This document shows positions 35,003 to 43,455 of a stretch of 64,000 nt of DNA, one piece after another. The position numbers were made by a program, and so were the translations under genes. The notes beneath the pieces are model-generated. The model made no database searches and was not told the DNA's origin. It saw nothing but the letters and a program-made list of their open reading frames with translations. Position 1 is the stretch's first letter, and the number at the start of each line of letters is the position of its first letter. The stretch is from NCBI GenBank assembly GCA_900766495.1, contig CAAFVM010000012.1, positions 1-64,000 of the forward strand, read 5' to 3'. The stretch comes from Clostridia bacterium (GTDB taxonomy: Bacteria; Bacillota; Clostridia; Christensenellales; Borkfalkiaceae).

Positions 35003-35108
35003 ACGGTATTAGTATCGGCTTTCGATGGCTAAAATATACCGTTGCCGAGCAAACTGAAATAAATATTTTAAAAGGCGGGGCGTTTTTTGTTAAACGGCTT
35101 AAAAACGT

Positions 35109-35138
35109 TTGACAAAACCTATTGTTTTTTGTTATTCT
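35109..35138 (+). promoter_or_regulatory. Promoter of the L21/L27 operon
   Basis: TTGACA (35109-35114) and TATTCT (35133-35138), 18 nt apart, lie about 80 nt ahead of rplU. Confidence 0.65.
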
Positions 35139-35144
35139 TTTAAA

Positions 35145-35215
35145 GACCGCTCGGATAAGGCTGTAAGTGCGCTCGCGCCGCCGATTGCTCCGGCGAGATT
35201 AGACAGGAGGATTTT
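35145..35215 (+). promoter_or_regulatory. Probable L21 leader RNA
   Basis: The 5' untranslated region of rplU is GC-rich compared with its surroundings and contains pairable segments, including GCTCGCGCCGCC and CCGGCGAG near 35171-35198. Firmicutes rplU genes commonly carry a structured L21 leader used for autoregulation. The assignment rests on position and base composition, not on a full fold. Confidence 0.4.
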
Positions 35216-35221
35216 TGTAAG

Positions 35222-35530
35222 ATGTATGCTATTATCGAAAACGGAAGCAAGCAGTACACCGTTAAAGTCGGCGACGTTGTAAGATTTGAAAAACTTAACG
35301 CCAACGTCGGCGAAAACGTTGAATTTAACGTTCTGCTCGTATCCGACGAGAACGGAATTAAAGCCGGCGCCGACGCGCAGGGTTTTAAAGCCACGGGTGA
35401 GGTGCTTGCGCAAGACAAGGCTAAAAAAGTCATCGTTTACAAGTACAAAGCCAAAAAGAACGAAAGAAGAAAACACGGTCACAGACAACCCTATACGGCT
35501 GTAAAAATCAGCGCGATAGAGGCTAAATAA
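35222..35530 (+). CDS. rplU: 50S ribosomal protein L21
   Basis: The 102-residue protein starts MYAIIENGSKQYTVKVGDVVRFEKL, the diagnostic L21 beginning, and ends with KKNERRKHGHRQPYTAVKISAIEA, the basic tail that contacts 23S rRNA. It has the usual length. AGGAGG precedes the ATG, and rpmA follows after only 15 nt. Confidence 0.98.
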   Translation: MYAIIENGSKQYTVKVGDVVRFEKLNANVGENVEFNVLLVSDENGIKAGADAQGFKATGEVLAQDKAKKVIVYKYKAKKNERRKHGHRQPYTAVKISAIEAK

Positions 35531-35545
35531 GGAGGAATAATTGCT

Positions 35546-35821
35546 ATGATGTTTTTAATCAGATTATTTGCTCATAAAAAAGGCGTAGGTAGTTCCAGAA
35601 ACGGACGTGACAGCGCGGCTAAACGCCTCGGCGTTAAACGTGCCGACGGTCAGACCGTATCTGCCGGCAGCATTCTTGTTCGCCAGAGAGGCACCAAGAT
35701 TCATCCCGGTAACAACGTTGGTATCGGTAGCGACGATACTTTGTACGCTCTTACCGACGGCGTGGTTAAATTCGAACGCCTCGGCAGGGATAAAAAGCAA
35801 GTCAGCATTTACGCGAAGTAA
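35546..35821 (+). CDS. rpmA: 50S ribosomal protein L27 with N-terminal extension
   Basis: The 91-residue protein carries [28 protein letters not shown] and [21 protein letters not shown], fully typical of L27. Before it is a short extension, [10 protein letters not shown]. In Firmicutes such an extension (ending FFA-) must be cut off by the protease Prp so that the new N terminus can reach the peptidyl-transferase centre. Here the motif is LFAH. The prp gene normally lies between rplU and rpmA but is absent from this spot. GGAGG sits 10 nt ahead of the start. Confidence 0.97.
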   Translation: MMFLIRLFAHKKGVGSSRNGRDSAAKRLGVKRADGQTVSAGSILVRQRGTKIHPGNNVGIGSDDTLYALTDGVVKFERLGRDKKQVSIYAK

Positions 35822-35837
35822 TTTGCAAATTTTAACG

Positions 35838-35868
35838 GCGTCGGAAGCGTGTGCTTTCGGCGCTTTTA
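35838..35868 (+). terminator. Terminator of the L21/L27 operon
   Basis: An 11-bp stem with two G-U pairs (35838-35848 with 35853-35863) has a GTGT loop and is followed by a T-rich tract. Confidence 0.8.
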
Positions 35869-35913
35869 TTATATTTTTACGTATTGCCGTAAGGCTTTAA
35901 CTTACAAAAGACA

Positions 35914-36768
35914 ATGAAAAAATTAACTTTTTCGTCGGATTATTTCAGTCCGGCCCAAACGCTTGAATGCGGGCAGATTTTCAGGTTTAAAAAGGCGCCT
36001 TTAAGCGGCGAAAACAATAACGGTTACGTGGTTTTTTCGCGCGATAAAGCTTGTTTTTTGGCGGAAGAAAACAACCGAACCTGCGTTTATTGCCTGCCCG
36101 AAGACGAGGAATATTTTTATAATTATTTCGACGAAAGCGAAAATTACGGCGAAATATTTACCCGTGCGAAAAACTGCGGAGTAGACGTTCTTGCAAAAGC
36201 CGCCGAAAGCGGTAAGGGCATAAGAATTTTACGGCAAGACCCGGAAGAAATGCTTTATTCTTTCGTTATTTCGCAAAACAACAACATTCCGCGCATTAAA
36301 AAAATCATAAACGGTTTGTGCGAGGCTTTGGGCGAGAAAAAAACTATAAACGGGTTCGAATACCGCGCGTTTCCAAAAACGCAGGTTTTAGCCGAACAAA
36401 CCGAGGAATTTTTTGTTTCTATGGGTCTTGGTTACCGCGCGGGGTATATGAAAAATTTGTCGGAAGAACTTAAAAACGGCTTGCTCGAAGAAGCTTCGTC
36501 GTTAAGCGGAGAAAAGCTTAAAGCCCGCCTTTTGAAAATAAAGGGAATAGGCGAAAAGGTAGCCGATTGCGCCTGCCTTTTCGGCTTTCACAAAACCGAC
36601 AGTTTTCCCGTAGACGTGTGGCTTGAAAAGGTTTACCGCGAGGATTTTAAGGGCGAACTTACCGACAGAAAGAAAATAACCGCGTATTTCACCCAGAAAT
36701 TCGGTCAGGATTCGGGTTATTTTCAGCAATATTTGTTTTATTACAAGCGTTCGATAGAGAAAAAATAA
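35914..36768 (+). CDS. OGG1-type 8-oxoguanine DNA glycosylase
   Basis: The 284-residue protein matches the OGG1 group of HhH-GPD glycosylases, which remove 8-oxoguanine from DNA. It has TLECGQIFRFKK near residues 15-26, DPEEMLYSFVISQNNNIPRIKKIINGLCEALG near 109-140, and the helix-hairpin-helix LLKIKGIGEKVADCACLFGF near 210-229. Its Lys is the Schiff-base nucleophile, followed by the GPD-like Asp in DSFPVDVWLEK near 233-243. The layout of an N-terminal TBP-like domain plus the HhH core fits the eukaryote-like OGG1 form found in some Clostridia. Confidence 0.9.
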   Translation: MKKLTFSSDYFSPAQTLECGQIFRFKKAPLSGENNNGYVVFSRDKACFLAEENNRTCVYCLPEDEEYFYNYFDESENYGEIFTRAKNCGVDVLAKAAESGKGIRILRQDPEEMLYSFVISQNNNIPRIKKIINGLCEALGEKKTINGFEYRAFPKTQVLAEQTEEFFVSMGLGYRAGYMKNLSEELKNGLLEEASSLSGEKLKARLLKIKGIGEKVADCACLFGFHKTDSFPVDVWLEKVYREDFKGELTDRKKITAYFTQKFGQDSGYFQQYLFYYKRSIEKK

Positions 36769-36774
36769 GTTGTG

Positions 36775-37365
36775 ATGCCGGCTTCTTCACGGCGTTCGGA
36801 ATGACGGTGTAGAGGTATACCAACCGAACGGTACGTTTCCACGAGATTCCTCGGCTTCGCTCGGAATGACAGACGGGGGCTTACCCCTTGCGGAGGAATA
36901 CTTAAACACCCGTACAAACTTGCCACGGGGAAGAAGAAAGGTTTCGTTTCCACGAGATTCCTCGGCTTCGCTCGAAATGACAGGAAGTAGTGGAAAAACG
37001 TTTCATTCGGAATGACAAGGTGTGTCGTAAAAAAACGCGCCACTCAAAATAATAGAGAGTATTAAAAACGCCGGAGCGGCGTTACATGCAATAACAAAAG
37101 CGGGCGACCGCTGGTCGCCCCTACAAACAGAAAACGAGTCATTAAACAAAATACTAAATGCTCGCATAAATTTTCCGATGGTAATAAAAGAACAGAAAAC
37201 TAACGTATAGGTTGATTAACGATACAAAACAAAAAAGTTTTCTGTCATGTTGAGCTTGTCGAAACATCCAGGCGAAGCCGCACGCTTGACGACGGCGATA
37301 CCTAATCCTCGCGGAGGAAAACTTCAACGCCCGTAAAACTTTGGCGCGGGGAATTAGAAAGATGT
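36775..37365. repeat. Repeat cluster 2: dispersed intergenic elements A, B and C
   Basis: This 700-nt gene-free stretch holds element A (36834-36871 and 36945-36982, plus a partial copy at about 36775-36806), element C (36881-36940 and 37301-37360) and a long B block (37191-37268). The B block matches 8493-8571 over nearly 80 nt with only a few differences. In between is a separate perfect inverted repeat, GGGCGACC-GCT-GGTCGCCC (37102-37120). Reading frames here are spurious. Confidence 0.85.
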
Positions 37366-37384
37366 GCGGGGAAGAAGAAAAAAG

Positions 37385-37410
37385 AAAAGCGACCTGAAAA
37401 GGTCGCTTTT
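37385..37410 (-). terminator. Terminator of the potABCD operon
   Basis: A perfect 10-bp stem, AAAAGCGACC (37385-37394) with GGTCGCTTTT (37401-37410), lies 75 nt beyond the stop of the substrate-binding protein gene and would yield a U-run on the minus-strand transcript. Confidence 0.85.
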
Positions 37411-37486
37411 AGTTTACAAGAATTTATCTTCTTTTAGTTTATAAAAATTTATATTCTTTTAAAAAATTAAAATCTTATTTTTTTCG

Positions 37487-39175
37487 TTAAATTCTTATTT
37501 CTTCCGAAGAAACAAGAGTATAACCTTTCTTGCCGTGACGGTCGAACCAGCCTTTGTCTATTGCCAGATAAACGAGCAGTGCGATTATAAATACGCCGAG
37601 AACGATGCCCACGGCAAGCAGCATAAAGTCGCTGTTTCCTTCTTTGGCTTCCGCCCACATAACGTTGAGCCGTTCGAGATCGGAGTTGTTCATAAATCCC
37701 ATAACCGTGCAACGAATAACCGTGTCGTAGTCGGGGTATTGCGCCGAGAACTGCCGTCCGAGCGTATCGGTATAAACTATTGCGGGTTCGCCGTTTTCAA
37801 GGTGGAACAAATAGCTTAAATCTACCTTATAAACATCCACGCGCTCGCCGTCCTCGCTTTCGTAATAATAAACCTCTTCGCCGTCTACTATTTCGGTTTT
37901 AAGATCTACGTCGACAAGTTCTGTTTCTTCGTCTTCGGTTTCAACGTAGGTCCGGTAAACTTTTTCGCCTGCTTCGTTTGTGGTTTCGCGGATAAGTCCG
38001 TAAGTTTCCACAGCGTAATCAAGCACTTCGTCGGTTGCAATCGAAGTGGTATAACCTATGAAGTCCATATTTTGAACGGCGTTTGAAGGCGTTTGCAGAA
38101 AATCGATAAACGCCTGCGCAAGTTCTACGTCGGCGCCCTTGGGCATAACCCAACCGTCGAAGAATATGTTGCTGCCTTCAACCGGAACGCTGTAATTGAG
38201 CTCTGCCGTGTTGTTTCCCACCTCTTCGGGGTCTTCGGCAAAATCCATAGCGTAAACCGCGTCGCCGCTCCATGCGAAGTTTATCCATATTTTACCTGCA
38301 GCCATATCTTTTTTACCGCTGTCGACTTCATAACCGAAAAGTAAATCTTTAAGGTTTTTAAGGTCTTTGCCGGTTATTTCGAGCGCCTCTGGCGTAACCC
38401 GGTTGAATACTTCGGTGAGCAGGGCATTGTATGCTGCCGAATTACCTTTAAGGTCTCCGTTTTTAAAGCGTTCGGCATAACCCAGAAGTTCTTCGGAGTA
38501 AGCGTTTCCGAGTGCTAAAATATAGCTGTCGCGCACGCTGTCTTTTATGGTGCTTTTGTTTTTGTATTTCTCGTTCCACACAACCGACCAGTGTTCCGCG
38601 TCGCTTTCGGGAACGTATTCGGGGTTATAAACGTAGCCCATGGTTCCCCACATATAACAGCAGGCGTAATCGTAAACGCTTTCGGTTGCTTCGGGAGAAA
38701 GTTTAAGTGTTTTGAAAAGCGATGAAATATACGGTGAAACGCTTGCGTCGTAAATTCCTACGCCTGTGTTTCCGCTTATTTTGCTTTGTTTTGTGCGGTC
38801 GAGTTTTTCAAGCATTCCCTCGTTCATCATTTTTAAAATCATATATTCCGAGGGGCAGACCAGATCGTAGTTGGGGTTCATTTTAAGCTCGGTATACATA
38901 TTCTCGCAAGTGCCTTGCGTGGAATATTCGACCGTAACGCGTTCGCCTGTTTTTTCATAGTAATAATCTTCGAAATCGCGAATCATTTTGGGCTTGGGGT
39001 CGGAGTTTTCGCTGCTGTCGTAAATGTAATCTTCCCAGCTCATAACGTGCAAAACTCTGCCGCTTGCCGCCTGCGCCTTTTTCTGCGGAACAGGGGCGTA
39101 AGCTATCCCCGTAACGAGCAAGGCCGCCAACGCCGCGGGCGCGAATTTAAACTTTGCGTTTTTGTTGTTTTTCAT
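37487..39175 (-). CDS. potD: Polyamine-binding protein PotD, anchored by a C-terminal helix
   Basis: The 562-residue protein is the spermidine/putrescine receptor of the PotABCD importer. The PotD core is clear: VLHVMSWEDYIYDSS near 42, YDLVCPSEYMILKMMNEGMLEKLDR near 103, YMWGTMGYVYNP near 172, WSGDAVYAM near 295, and FDGWVMPKGA near 335. Usual PotD is about 350 residues; here an acidic insert of about 85 residues (about 385-470) precedes the last core helix. A transmembrane helix (about 515-537) and a short basic tail follow. The signal peptide ends AQA and has no lipobox Cys, so the helix replaces the lipid anchor. Confidence 0.9.
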   Translation of the reverse strand: MKNNKNAKFKFAPAALAALLVTGIAYAPVPQKKAQAASGRVLHVMSWEDYIYDSSENSDPKPKMIRDFEDYYYEKTGERVTVEYSTQGTCENMYTELKMNPNYDLVCPSEYMILKMMNEGMLEKLDRTKQSKISGNTGVGIYDASVSPYISSLFKTLKLSPEATESVYDYACCYMWGTMGYVYNPEYVPESDAEHWSVVWNEKYKNKSTIKDSVRDSYILALGNAYSEELLGYAERFKNGDLKGNSAAYNALLTEVFNRVTPEALEITGKDLKNLKDLLFGYEVDSGKKDMAAGKIWINFAWSGDAVYAMDFAEDPEEVGNNTAELNYSVPVEGSNIFFDGWVMPKGADVELAQAFIDFLQTPSNAVQNMDFIGYTTSIATDEVLDYAVETYGLIRETTNEAGEKVYRTYVETEDEETELVDVDLKTEIVDGEEVYYYESEDGERVDVYKVDLSYLFHLENGEPAIVYTDTLGRQFSAQYPDYDTVIRCTVMGFMNNSDLERLNVMWAEAKEGNSDFMLLAVGIVLGVFIIALLVYLAIDKGWFDRHGKKGYTLVSSEEIRI

Positions 39176-39185
39176 TTGCGTTTCC

Positions 39186-39983
39186 TTATTTTAAGCGTTT
39201 AGCCTTTTTGTTGGCGCGCACGTTCATAACTACGACTACGGTTATGATTACCACGAAAATAATGGTGGAAAGGGCGCGCAGGGCGGGAACCGAAGTGTTT
39301 GCGCCGCCTTTGGCGTATGCGTTATACGTGTAAGTGGAAATGGTATCGAGCGTGGTGGGTTTGGTGAAAGTGGTTATAATGTAATCGTCGAGCGACATTG
39401 TAACCGCCAGTAAAAAGCCCGAGAAAATACCCGGCATGATTTCGGGAATTATTATAGAAAACAACGCTTTCGTCGGGCTTGCGCCGAGGTCTAACCCCGC
39501 TTCGTAAAGGTTGGGGTTAAGCTGTTTGAGCTTGGGCAGAACGTTTAAGAAAACGAACGGGAAGCCGAGCGCTACGTGGGAAATTATAAGTGAAGCCCAC
39601 GTGCGTGGAAATCCGAGCATCGAAAATACCAGAGCGAGCGAAAGCCCGGTAACTATTTCCGCGTTTATAACGTTAATCTGCGTTGCTCCGTTAAGGGTTT
39701 TCTGCACTCGGCGTTTGGAATAAAAGCAACCTATCGCGCCCATCGTGCCTAAAATAGTGGAAATAATAGCAGACGAAAATGCGAGAATAAAAGTGTTCGC
39801 TACTGCCGTTAAAATCTTTTTATTCGAAAACAGCATTTTATAAAGGCTGAAATTCCATTCGTCCGACCAGTAGCCTATTTCTTTTGATGCGTTGAACGAA
39901 TATATGACCAAAAGAATGATGGGGGCGTATAAAAAGGCTAAAACCAAATATACGTAACCGCGTTGAAAGAATTTTTTTACCAT
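39186..39983 (-). CDS. potC: Polyamine ABC transporter permease PotC
   Basis: The 265-residue inner-membrane permease has six helices and the binding-protein-dependent transport motif EAGLDLGASPTKALFSIIIPEIMPGIFSGFLLA near 155-190, which docks to PotA. VYSFNASKEIGYWSDEWNFSLYK near 28 is typical of PotC/YdcV. It overlaps potB by 7 nt and is followed 10 nt later by potD. Confidence 0.94.
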   Translation of the reverse strand: MVKKFFQRGYVYLVLAFLYAPIILLVIYSFNASKEIGYWSDEWNFSLYKMLFSNKKILTAVANTFILAFSSAIISTILGTMGAIGCFYSKRRVQKTLNGATQINVINAEIVTGLSLALVFSMLGFPRTWASLIISHVALGFPFVFLNVLPKLKQLNPNLYEAGLDLGASPTKALFSIIIPEIMPGIFSGFLLAVTMSLDDYIITTFTKPTTLDTISTYTYNAYAKGGANTSVPALRALSTIIFVVIITVVVVMNVRANKKAKRLK

Positions 39984-40792
39984 AATCCCGACCCCCTTGC
40001 AGAATTGTCGTTTTCGGTGAATTTACCGCTTATAAGCATAGTTGCGAATATGAACACCAAAAGAATTAAAGCTATCGCCGAGCCTGCGTTCCAGCTGCCC
40101 GCCTCGCCCGAGTTAAATCTGTTTTCAATAAGTTTGCCTATTATGGTAACTTTCGAGTTGCCCAAAGTGTCTGAAATAACGTAGCTGGTGGTGGTGGGCA
40201 AAAATACCATTGTAATTGCGCTTACCACGCCGGGCATAGAAAGTGGCAGGGTGGTTTTTAGAAAAGTGGTTGCGGGGCGCGCGCCCAAATCGTAGGAAGC
40301 TTCTTTTACGCTTTTATCCATTTTCAGCAAAACCGTGTAAAGTGGAAGTATGGTTACCGGCAGATAGTCGTAAACCATACCGATCAAAGTATTAACATAA
40401 CTTAAATCGCCGCTTTTGTAAAAACCCAAAAGATATAAAAGCTCTTTCATTGCGGCGGTTCTTAAAACGAAGTTTATCCACATGGGCAGAATAAACAACA
40501 AAAGCATAACGCCGTTTTTGTTAAGAGAACTGTTGGCTAAAATATACGCCGCGGGGTAAGCTAAAAGCAGGCAGATCGTAGTGGTTAAAAACGCCAGACC
40601 GAGGCTTCTTAAAAGCACGCGGATATTCGTAGCGCTTTTGAAAAAGCTTGCGAAGTTTGCAAAAGTGAACGCGCCGTTCGCGTCGGTAAAAGCGTAAAAA
40701 ATTATAAGCAGCAGGGGAAACACCACAAACATCGCAAGAAACAACGCATAGGGGATTCCCAGATGTTTTCTTGAAAATTTAATAGCCGTCAT
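39977..40792 (-). CDS. potB: Polyamine ABC transporter permease PotB
   Basis: The 271-residue permease has six helices, LPMWINFVLRTAAMKELL near 100 and the docking loop EASYDLGARPATTFLKTTLPLSMPGVVSAITMVFLPTTTSY near 165-205, all standard for PotB. It starts inside the potA stop codon (ATGA overlap) and overlaps potC at its end, so the transporter genes are translationally coupled. Confidence 0.94.
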   Translation of the reverse strand: MTAIKFSRKHLGIPYALFLAMFVVFPLLLIIFYAFTDANGAFTFANFASFFKSATNIRVLLRSLGLAFLTTTICLLLAYPAAYILANSSLNKNGVMLLLFILPMWINFVLRTAAMKELLYLLGFYKSGDLSYVNTLIGMVYDYLPVTILPLYTVLLKMDKSVKEASYDLGARPATTFLKTTLPLSMPGVVSAITMVFLPTTTSYVISDTLGNSKVTIIGKLIENRFNSGEAGSWNAGSAIALILLVFIFATMLISGKFTENDNSARGSGLW

Positions 40793-42288
40793 TTTTCTTC
40801 CGCAACCTTTAAGGTAAGTTTGATTTTTTCTGACGGAATTTTAACGCTTACCTTGTCGTTTTCGTTCCATGCGTCTTCGGTATCTATAACGAAATCTTCT
40901 TCGTCTTCGGGCGTGCGGACAATAATCTGATAGTGGTCGCCTTTGTAAATAATGGAAACGATTTGTCCGTGCGAATCGCCGTCGGTTTCGTTATCGATAA
41001 TTTCAATGTCTTTAAGCCCGACTTCTACTTTTACGGCAACGCCGGTAAGGTCGATTTTTTCGCCTTTCTGGGTGATGAGGTAACCCTCTTCGTCAAGCGA
41101 AGAACCGGGGTAAAGCTGCGTTACGTCGCACCGGAACTCGCCCTCGGCAAATTCCACGGTGTTACGTTTGGTAATAACTCCGTCGTATACGTTCGAGGTG
41201 AATTCTTTTTTCATTATATGTATGTCGTCGGGCTTGATAATAACGCTTGCGCGGGTGCCGGCTTTTCTTTCTACGGTGTCCTGAATGACTATCTCGTTAT
41301 TGCCGATCGCCATAGCCATTTCGTAATGCACGCCTTTGAAAATGCTGGAAGTTATAACGCCATCTACCTGACCCAAGCCCTCATCCACGAGATATACGTC
41401 TTCAGGGCGGACTACGACGTCCACCTTTTCGTTTATAGCGAAATCGTCTACCATATCGAACGTGCGGTTTAAGAAACGCACCTTTCTGTCGCCTACAATC
41501 GTGCCGGAGAAAATGTTGCTGTCGCCTATAAAGTCGGCAACGAACGCGCTCTTGGGTTCGTTGTAAATGTCGGTGGGGGTGCCTATCTGCTGAATAATAC
41601 CGTCGTTCATAACCACTATGGTGTCGCTCATGGTAAGCGCTTCTTCCTGGTCGTGCGTTACGTAAATAAAGGTAATGCCCAGTTTTTTGTGCATTTCTTT
41701 AAGCTCTAACTGCATGTCCTTGCGCATTTTAAGGTCGAGTGCGCCGAGCGGTTCGTCAAGAAGAAGAATTTCAGGCTCGTTTACTATTGCGCGGGCAATT
41801 GCGATACGTTGTTGCTGTCCGCCCGAAAGGGTGGTTACGTCGCGTTTTTCAAAACCCTCGAGGTCAACCATGCGCAAAGCGCGTTTAACCTTTTCGGCAA
41901 TGGTCTGCTTTGTAAGTTTTTCAACACGAGTGAACGTTTTGCCGTCGGCGTTGGTATAGGTGTTTTTAACTTTTTTAAGTTTTAAGCCGTAGGCGATGTT
42001 GTCGAATACGTTAAGGTGCGGGAAAAGCGCATAACGCTGAAACACCGTGTTGATGGGGCGCTCGTAGGGGGGTAGCGTGGTAATATCTTTACCGTTTAAA
42101 AGAATTTTGCCTTTATCGGGTATTTCGAAACCGGCTATCATTCTTAATGTAGTGGTTTTTCCGCAACCCGACGGACCCAGTAGCGTTACGAATTCGCCTT
42201 TACGCACGTAAAGGTTTTCGTCGTCGACGACGGTCGTGCCGTCGTAAATTTTGCTTACGCCGATAAGTTCGATTATCTTTTCAGCCAT
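40789..42288 (-). CDS. potA: Polyamine ABC transporter ATPase PotA, extended
   Basis: The 499-residue ATPase has Walker A GPSGCGKTTT near residues 38-47, the Q-loop NTVFQRYALFPH, signature LSGGQQQRIAIARA near 155, Walker B LLLDEPLGALD near 176, and switch THDQEEAL. It drives polyamine import with PotBCD. Canonical PotA is about 370 residues; this one has an insert of about 20 residues after the Q-loop helix (near 105-127). Its C-terminal region is longer, apparently with two TOBE-like modules (about 245-365 and 365-495). AGGAGA precedes the ATG. Confidence 0.94.
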   Translation of the reverse strand: MAEKIIELIGVSKIYDGTTVVDDENLYVRKGEFVTLLGPSGCGKTTTLRMIAGFEIPDKGKILLNGKDITTLPPYERPINTVFQRYALFPHLNVFDNIAYGLKLKKVKNTYTNADGKTFTRVEKLTKQTIAEKVKRALRMVDLEGFEKRDVTTLSGGQQQRIAIARAIVNEPEILLLDEPLGALDLKMRKDMQLELKEMHKKLGITFIYVTHDQEEALTMSDTIVVMNDGIIQQIGTPTDIYNEPKSAFVADFIGDSNIFSGTIVGDRKVRFLNRTFDMVDDFAINEKVDVVVRPEDVYLVDEGLGQVDGVITSSIFKGVHYEMAMAIGNNEIVIQDTVERKAGTRASVIIKPDDIHIMKKEFTSNVYDGVITKRNTVEFAEGEFRCDVTQLYPGSSLDEEGYLITQKGEKIDLTGVAVKVEVGLKDIEIIDNETDGDSHGQIVSIIYKGDHYQIIVRTPEDEEDFVIDTEDAWNENDKVSVKIPSEKIKLTLKVAEEK

Positions 42289-42377
42289 TTTTTTCTCCTG
42301 TTTTTTTCGCTTTTCGCGCTTAAAAATTTTTTGTAAATTTTTATTTTTTTATATCTTATAATTTTATATCTTATTAA

Positions 42378-42911
42378 TTAAAAAGTGGGCGGGGTGGAAA
42401 CCCAAATAAATTCGGCGGGTTGTTTTTTAGTGTTTATTATATAGTGCATTTTGTCGGCTTTATAATAAAAACTGTCGCCTTTTTTGCATACGTATTTTTT
42501 CATTCCGAGGTGAATGAGTATTTCGCCATCCAGTACGTATCCGAATTCTTCGCCTTCGTGCGGAACGTCTTCCGAAGTGCTGCCGTTGGGCATAAGCTTT
42601 ATGCGAATGGGTTCCATCATATTTTTTTGGGCGTTGGGTATAAGCCAGTTGGTAACCGTTTCGCCGTCGTCCTTTTCAATAAAATCCTCTTCTTTGTAAA
42701 CCACCCGCTCTTCTTCTTCTTCCGAAAAGAAATCTTTCAGCGACGAGCCGAGCGCGGAAAGTATGTCTACAAGCGTGGCTATCGACGGGCTGGTAAGGTC
42801 GTTTTCAAGCTGCGAAATGTAGCCTTTGCTCAATTCGCACCTGTCGGCAAGTTCTTCTTGCGTCAAATCGCACGCGAGGCGCATCTGTTTTATTTTGTTG
42901 CCTAATTCCAT
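42378..42911 (-). CDS. XRE-cupin transcriptional regulator, PuuR-like
   Basis: The 177-residue regulator has an XRE helix-turn-helix (residues 3-60: LGNKIKQMRLACDLTQEELADRCELSKGYISQLEND) and a C-terminal cupin (about 105-175: PHEGEEFGYVLDGEILIHLGMKKYVCKKGDSFYYKADKMHYI). This architecture is used by polyamine-responsive repressors such as PuuR. It is the first gene of the pot operon and lies 89 nt upstream of potA. AAAGGGG precedes the start. Two matching palindromes upstream of it are likely autoregulatory sites. Confidence 0.92.
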   Translation of the reverse strand: MELGNKIKQMRLACDLTQEELADRCELSKGYISQLENDLTSPSIATLVDILSALGSSLKDFFSEEEEERVVYKEEDFIEKDDGETVTNWLIPNAQKNMMEPIRIKLMPNGSTSEDVPHEGEEFGYVLDGEILIHLGMKKYVCKKGDSFYYKADKMHYIINTKKQPAEFIWVSTPPTF

Positions 42912-43012
42912 ATTTACCCCTTTTGGCGTTCTTTCGTTATTTTTCGCGTTATTTTTCGCCTTTTTTCATAAAAACGTGATTTTTTATGGAAATTTATATC
43001 TTTGCGAACATA

Positions 43013-43071
43013 CTAAACAAAAAGTTTAGCAAATCTAATCCGATTAAACAAAAAGTTTAACAAATCTAAAC
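43013..43071 (-). promoter_or_regulatory. Paired operators of the XRE-cupin regulator and pot operon
   Basis: Two perfect inverted repeats, CTAAAC-AAAAA-GTTTAG (43013-43029) and TTAAAC-AAAAA-GTTTAA (43044-43060), lie 31 bp apart centre to centre, so on the same DNA face. A further half-site CTAAAC occurs at 43066-43071. On the minus strand the first overlaps a TTGTTT that lies 16 nt from a TATAAA, a plausible promoter. They sit about 100 nt upstream of the regulator gene. Confidence 0.75.
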
Positions 43072-43080
43072 AACGAGAAT

Positions 43081-43455
43081 GATTATATATAAATCGCATA
43101 GCGGTGTCAAATATTTGAAAGCCGTAAATAAAAATAGTATAAAAAATTTTTTACCGTTTTGTTACCAAAGGATTTTTAAGCGTTTTCGACGTGTTTTTGC
43201 TTGCTATTTTCGCGTTAAAAGGGTATAATTTTTTTATAACCTGCGGTTTTATGCGCGTTACCGTTTTTTATGCGGGCTTACGGGAAACGCGGGTACGGTT
43301 TTTGCCGACCCGACGGAATGATTTTTCGCGGGCGTTTAATTCTTTTTATATTTATGAATGAAACGCCTAAAAAGCTTTTTGTTTAAAAACGGAGTTATGC
43401 GTTTAAAATAAAATAACGGCTATTCTTTGTAAAGCCGATTAAGAGGTGTTTTTTT
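43081..43455 (+). other. Intergenic region with promoter and long leader of the ECF S-component gene
   Basis: TTGCTA (43201-43206) and TATAAT (43224-43229), spaced 17 nt, form a good promoter. The transcript would carry about 220 nt before the start codon at 43456. That leader has short pairable segments, such as ACCGT near 43260 with ACGGT near 43296, and no open frame. It matches no riboswitch I recognise. Confidence 0.5.

Noticed and set aside
36741..37043. Minus-strand 100-codon frame with repeated FRAKPRNLVET segments
   Set aside because: It is another reading of repeat element A; the internal repetition comes from the DNA repeat.
43236..43455. A known riboswitch (for example THF or TPP) in the leader of the ECF S-component gene
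   Set aside because: None of the conserved cores I know could be found; only weak pairings are visible.
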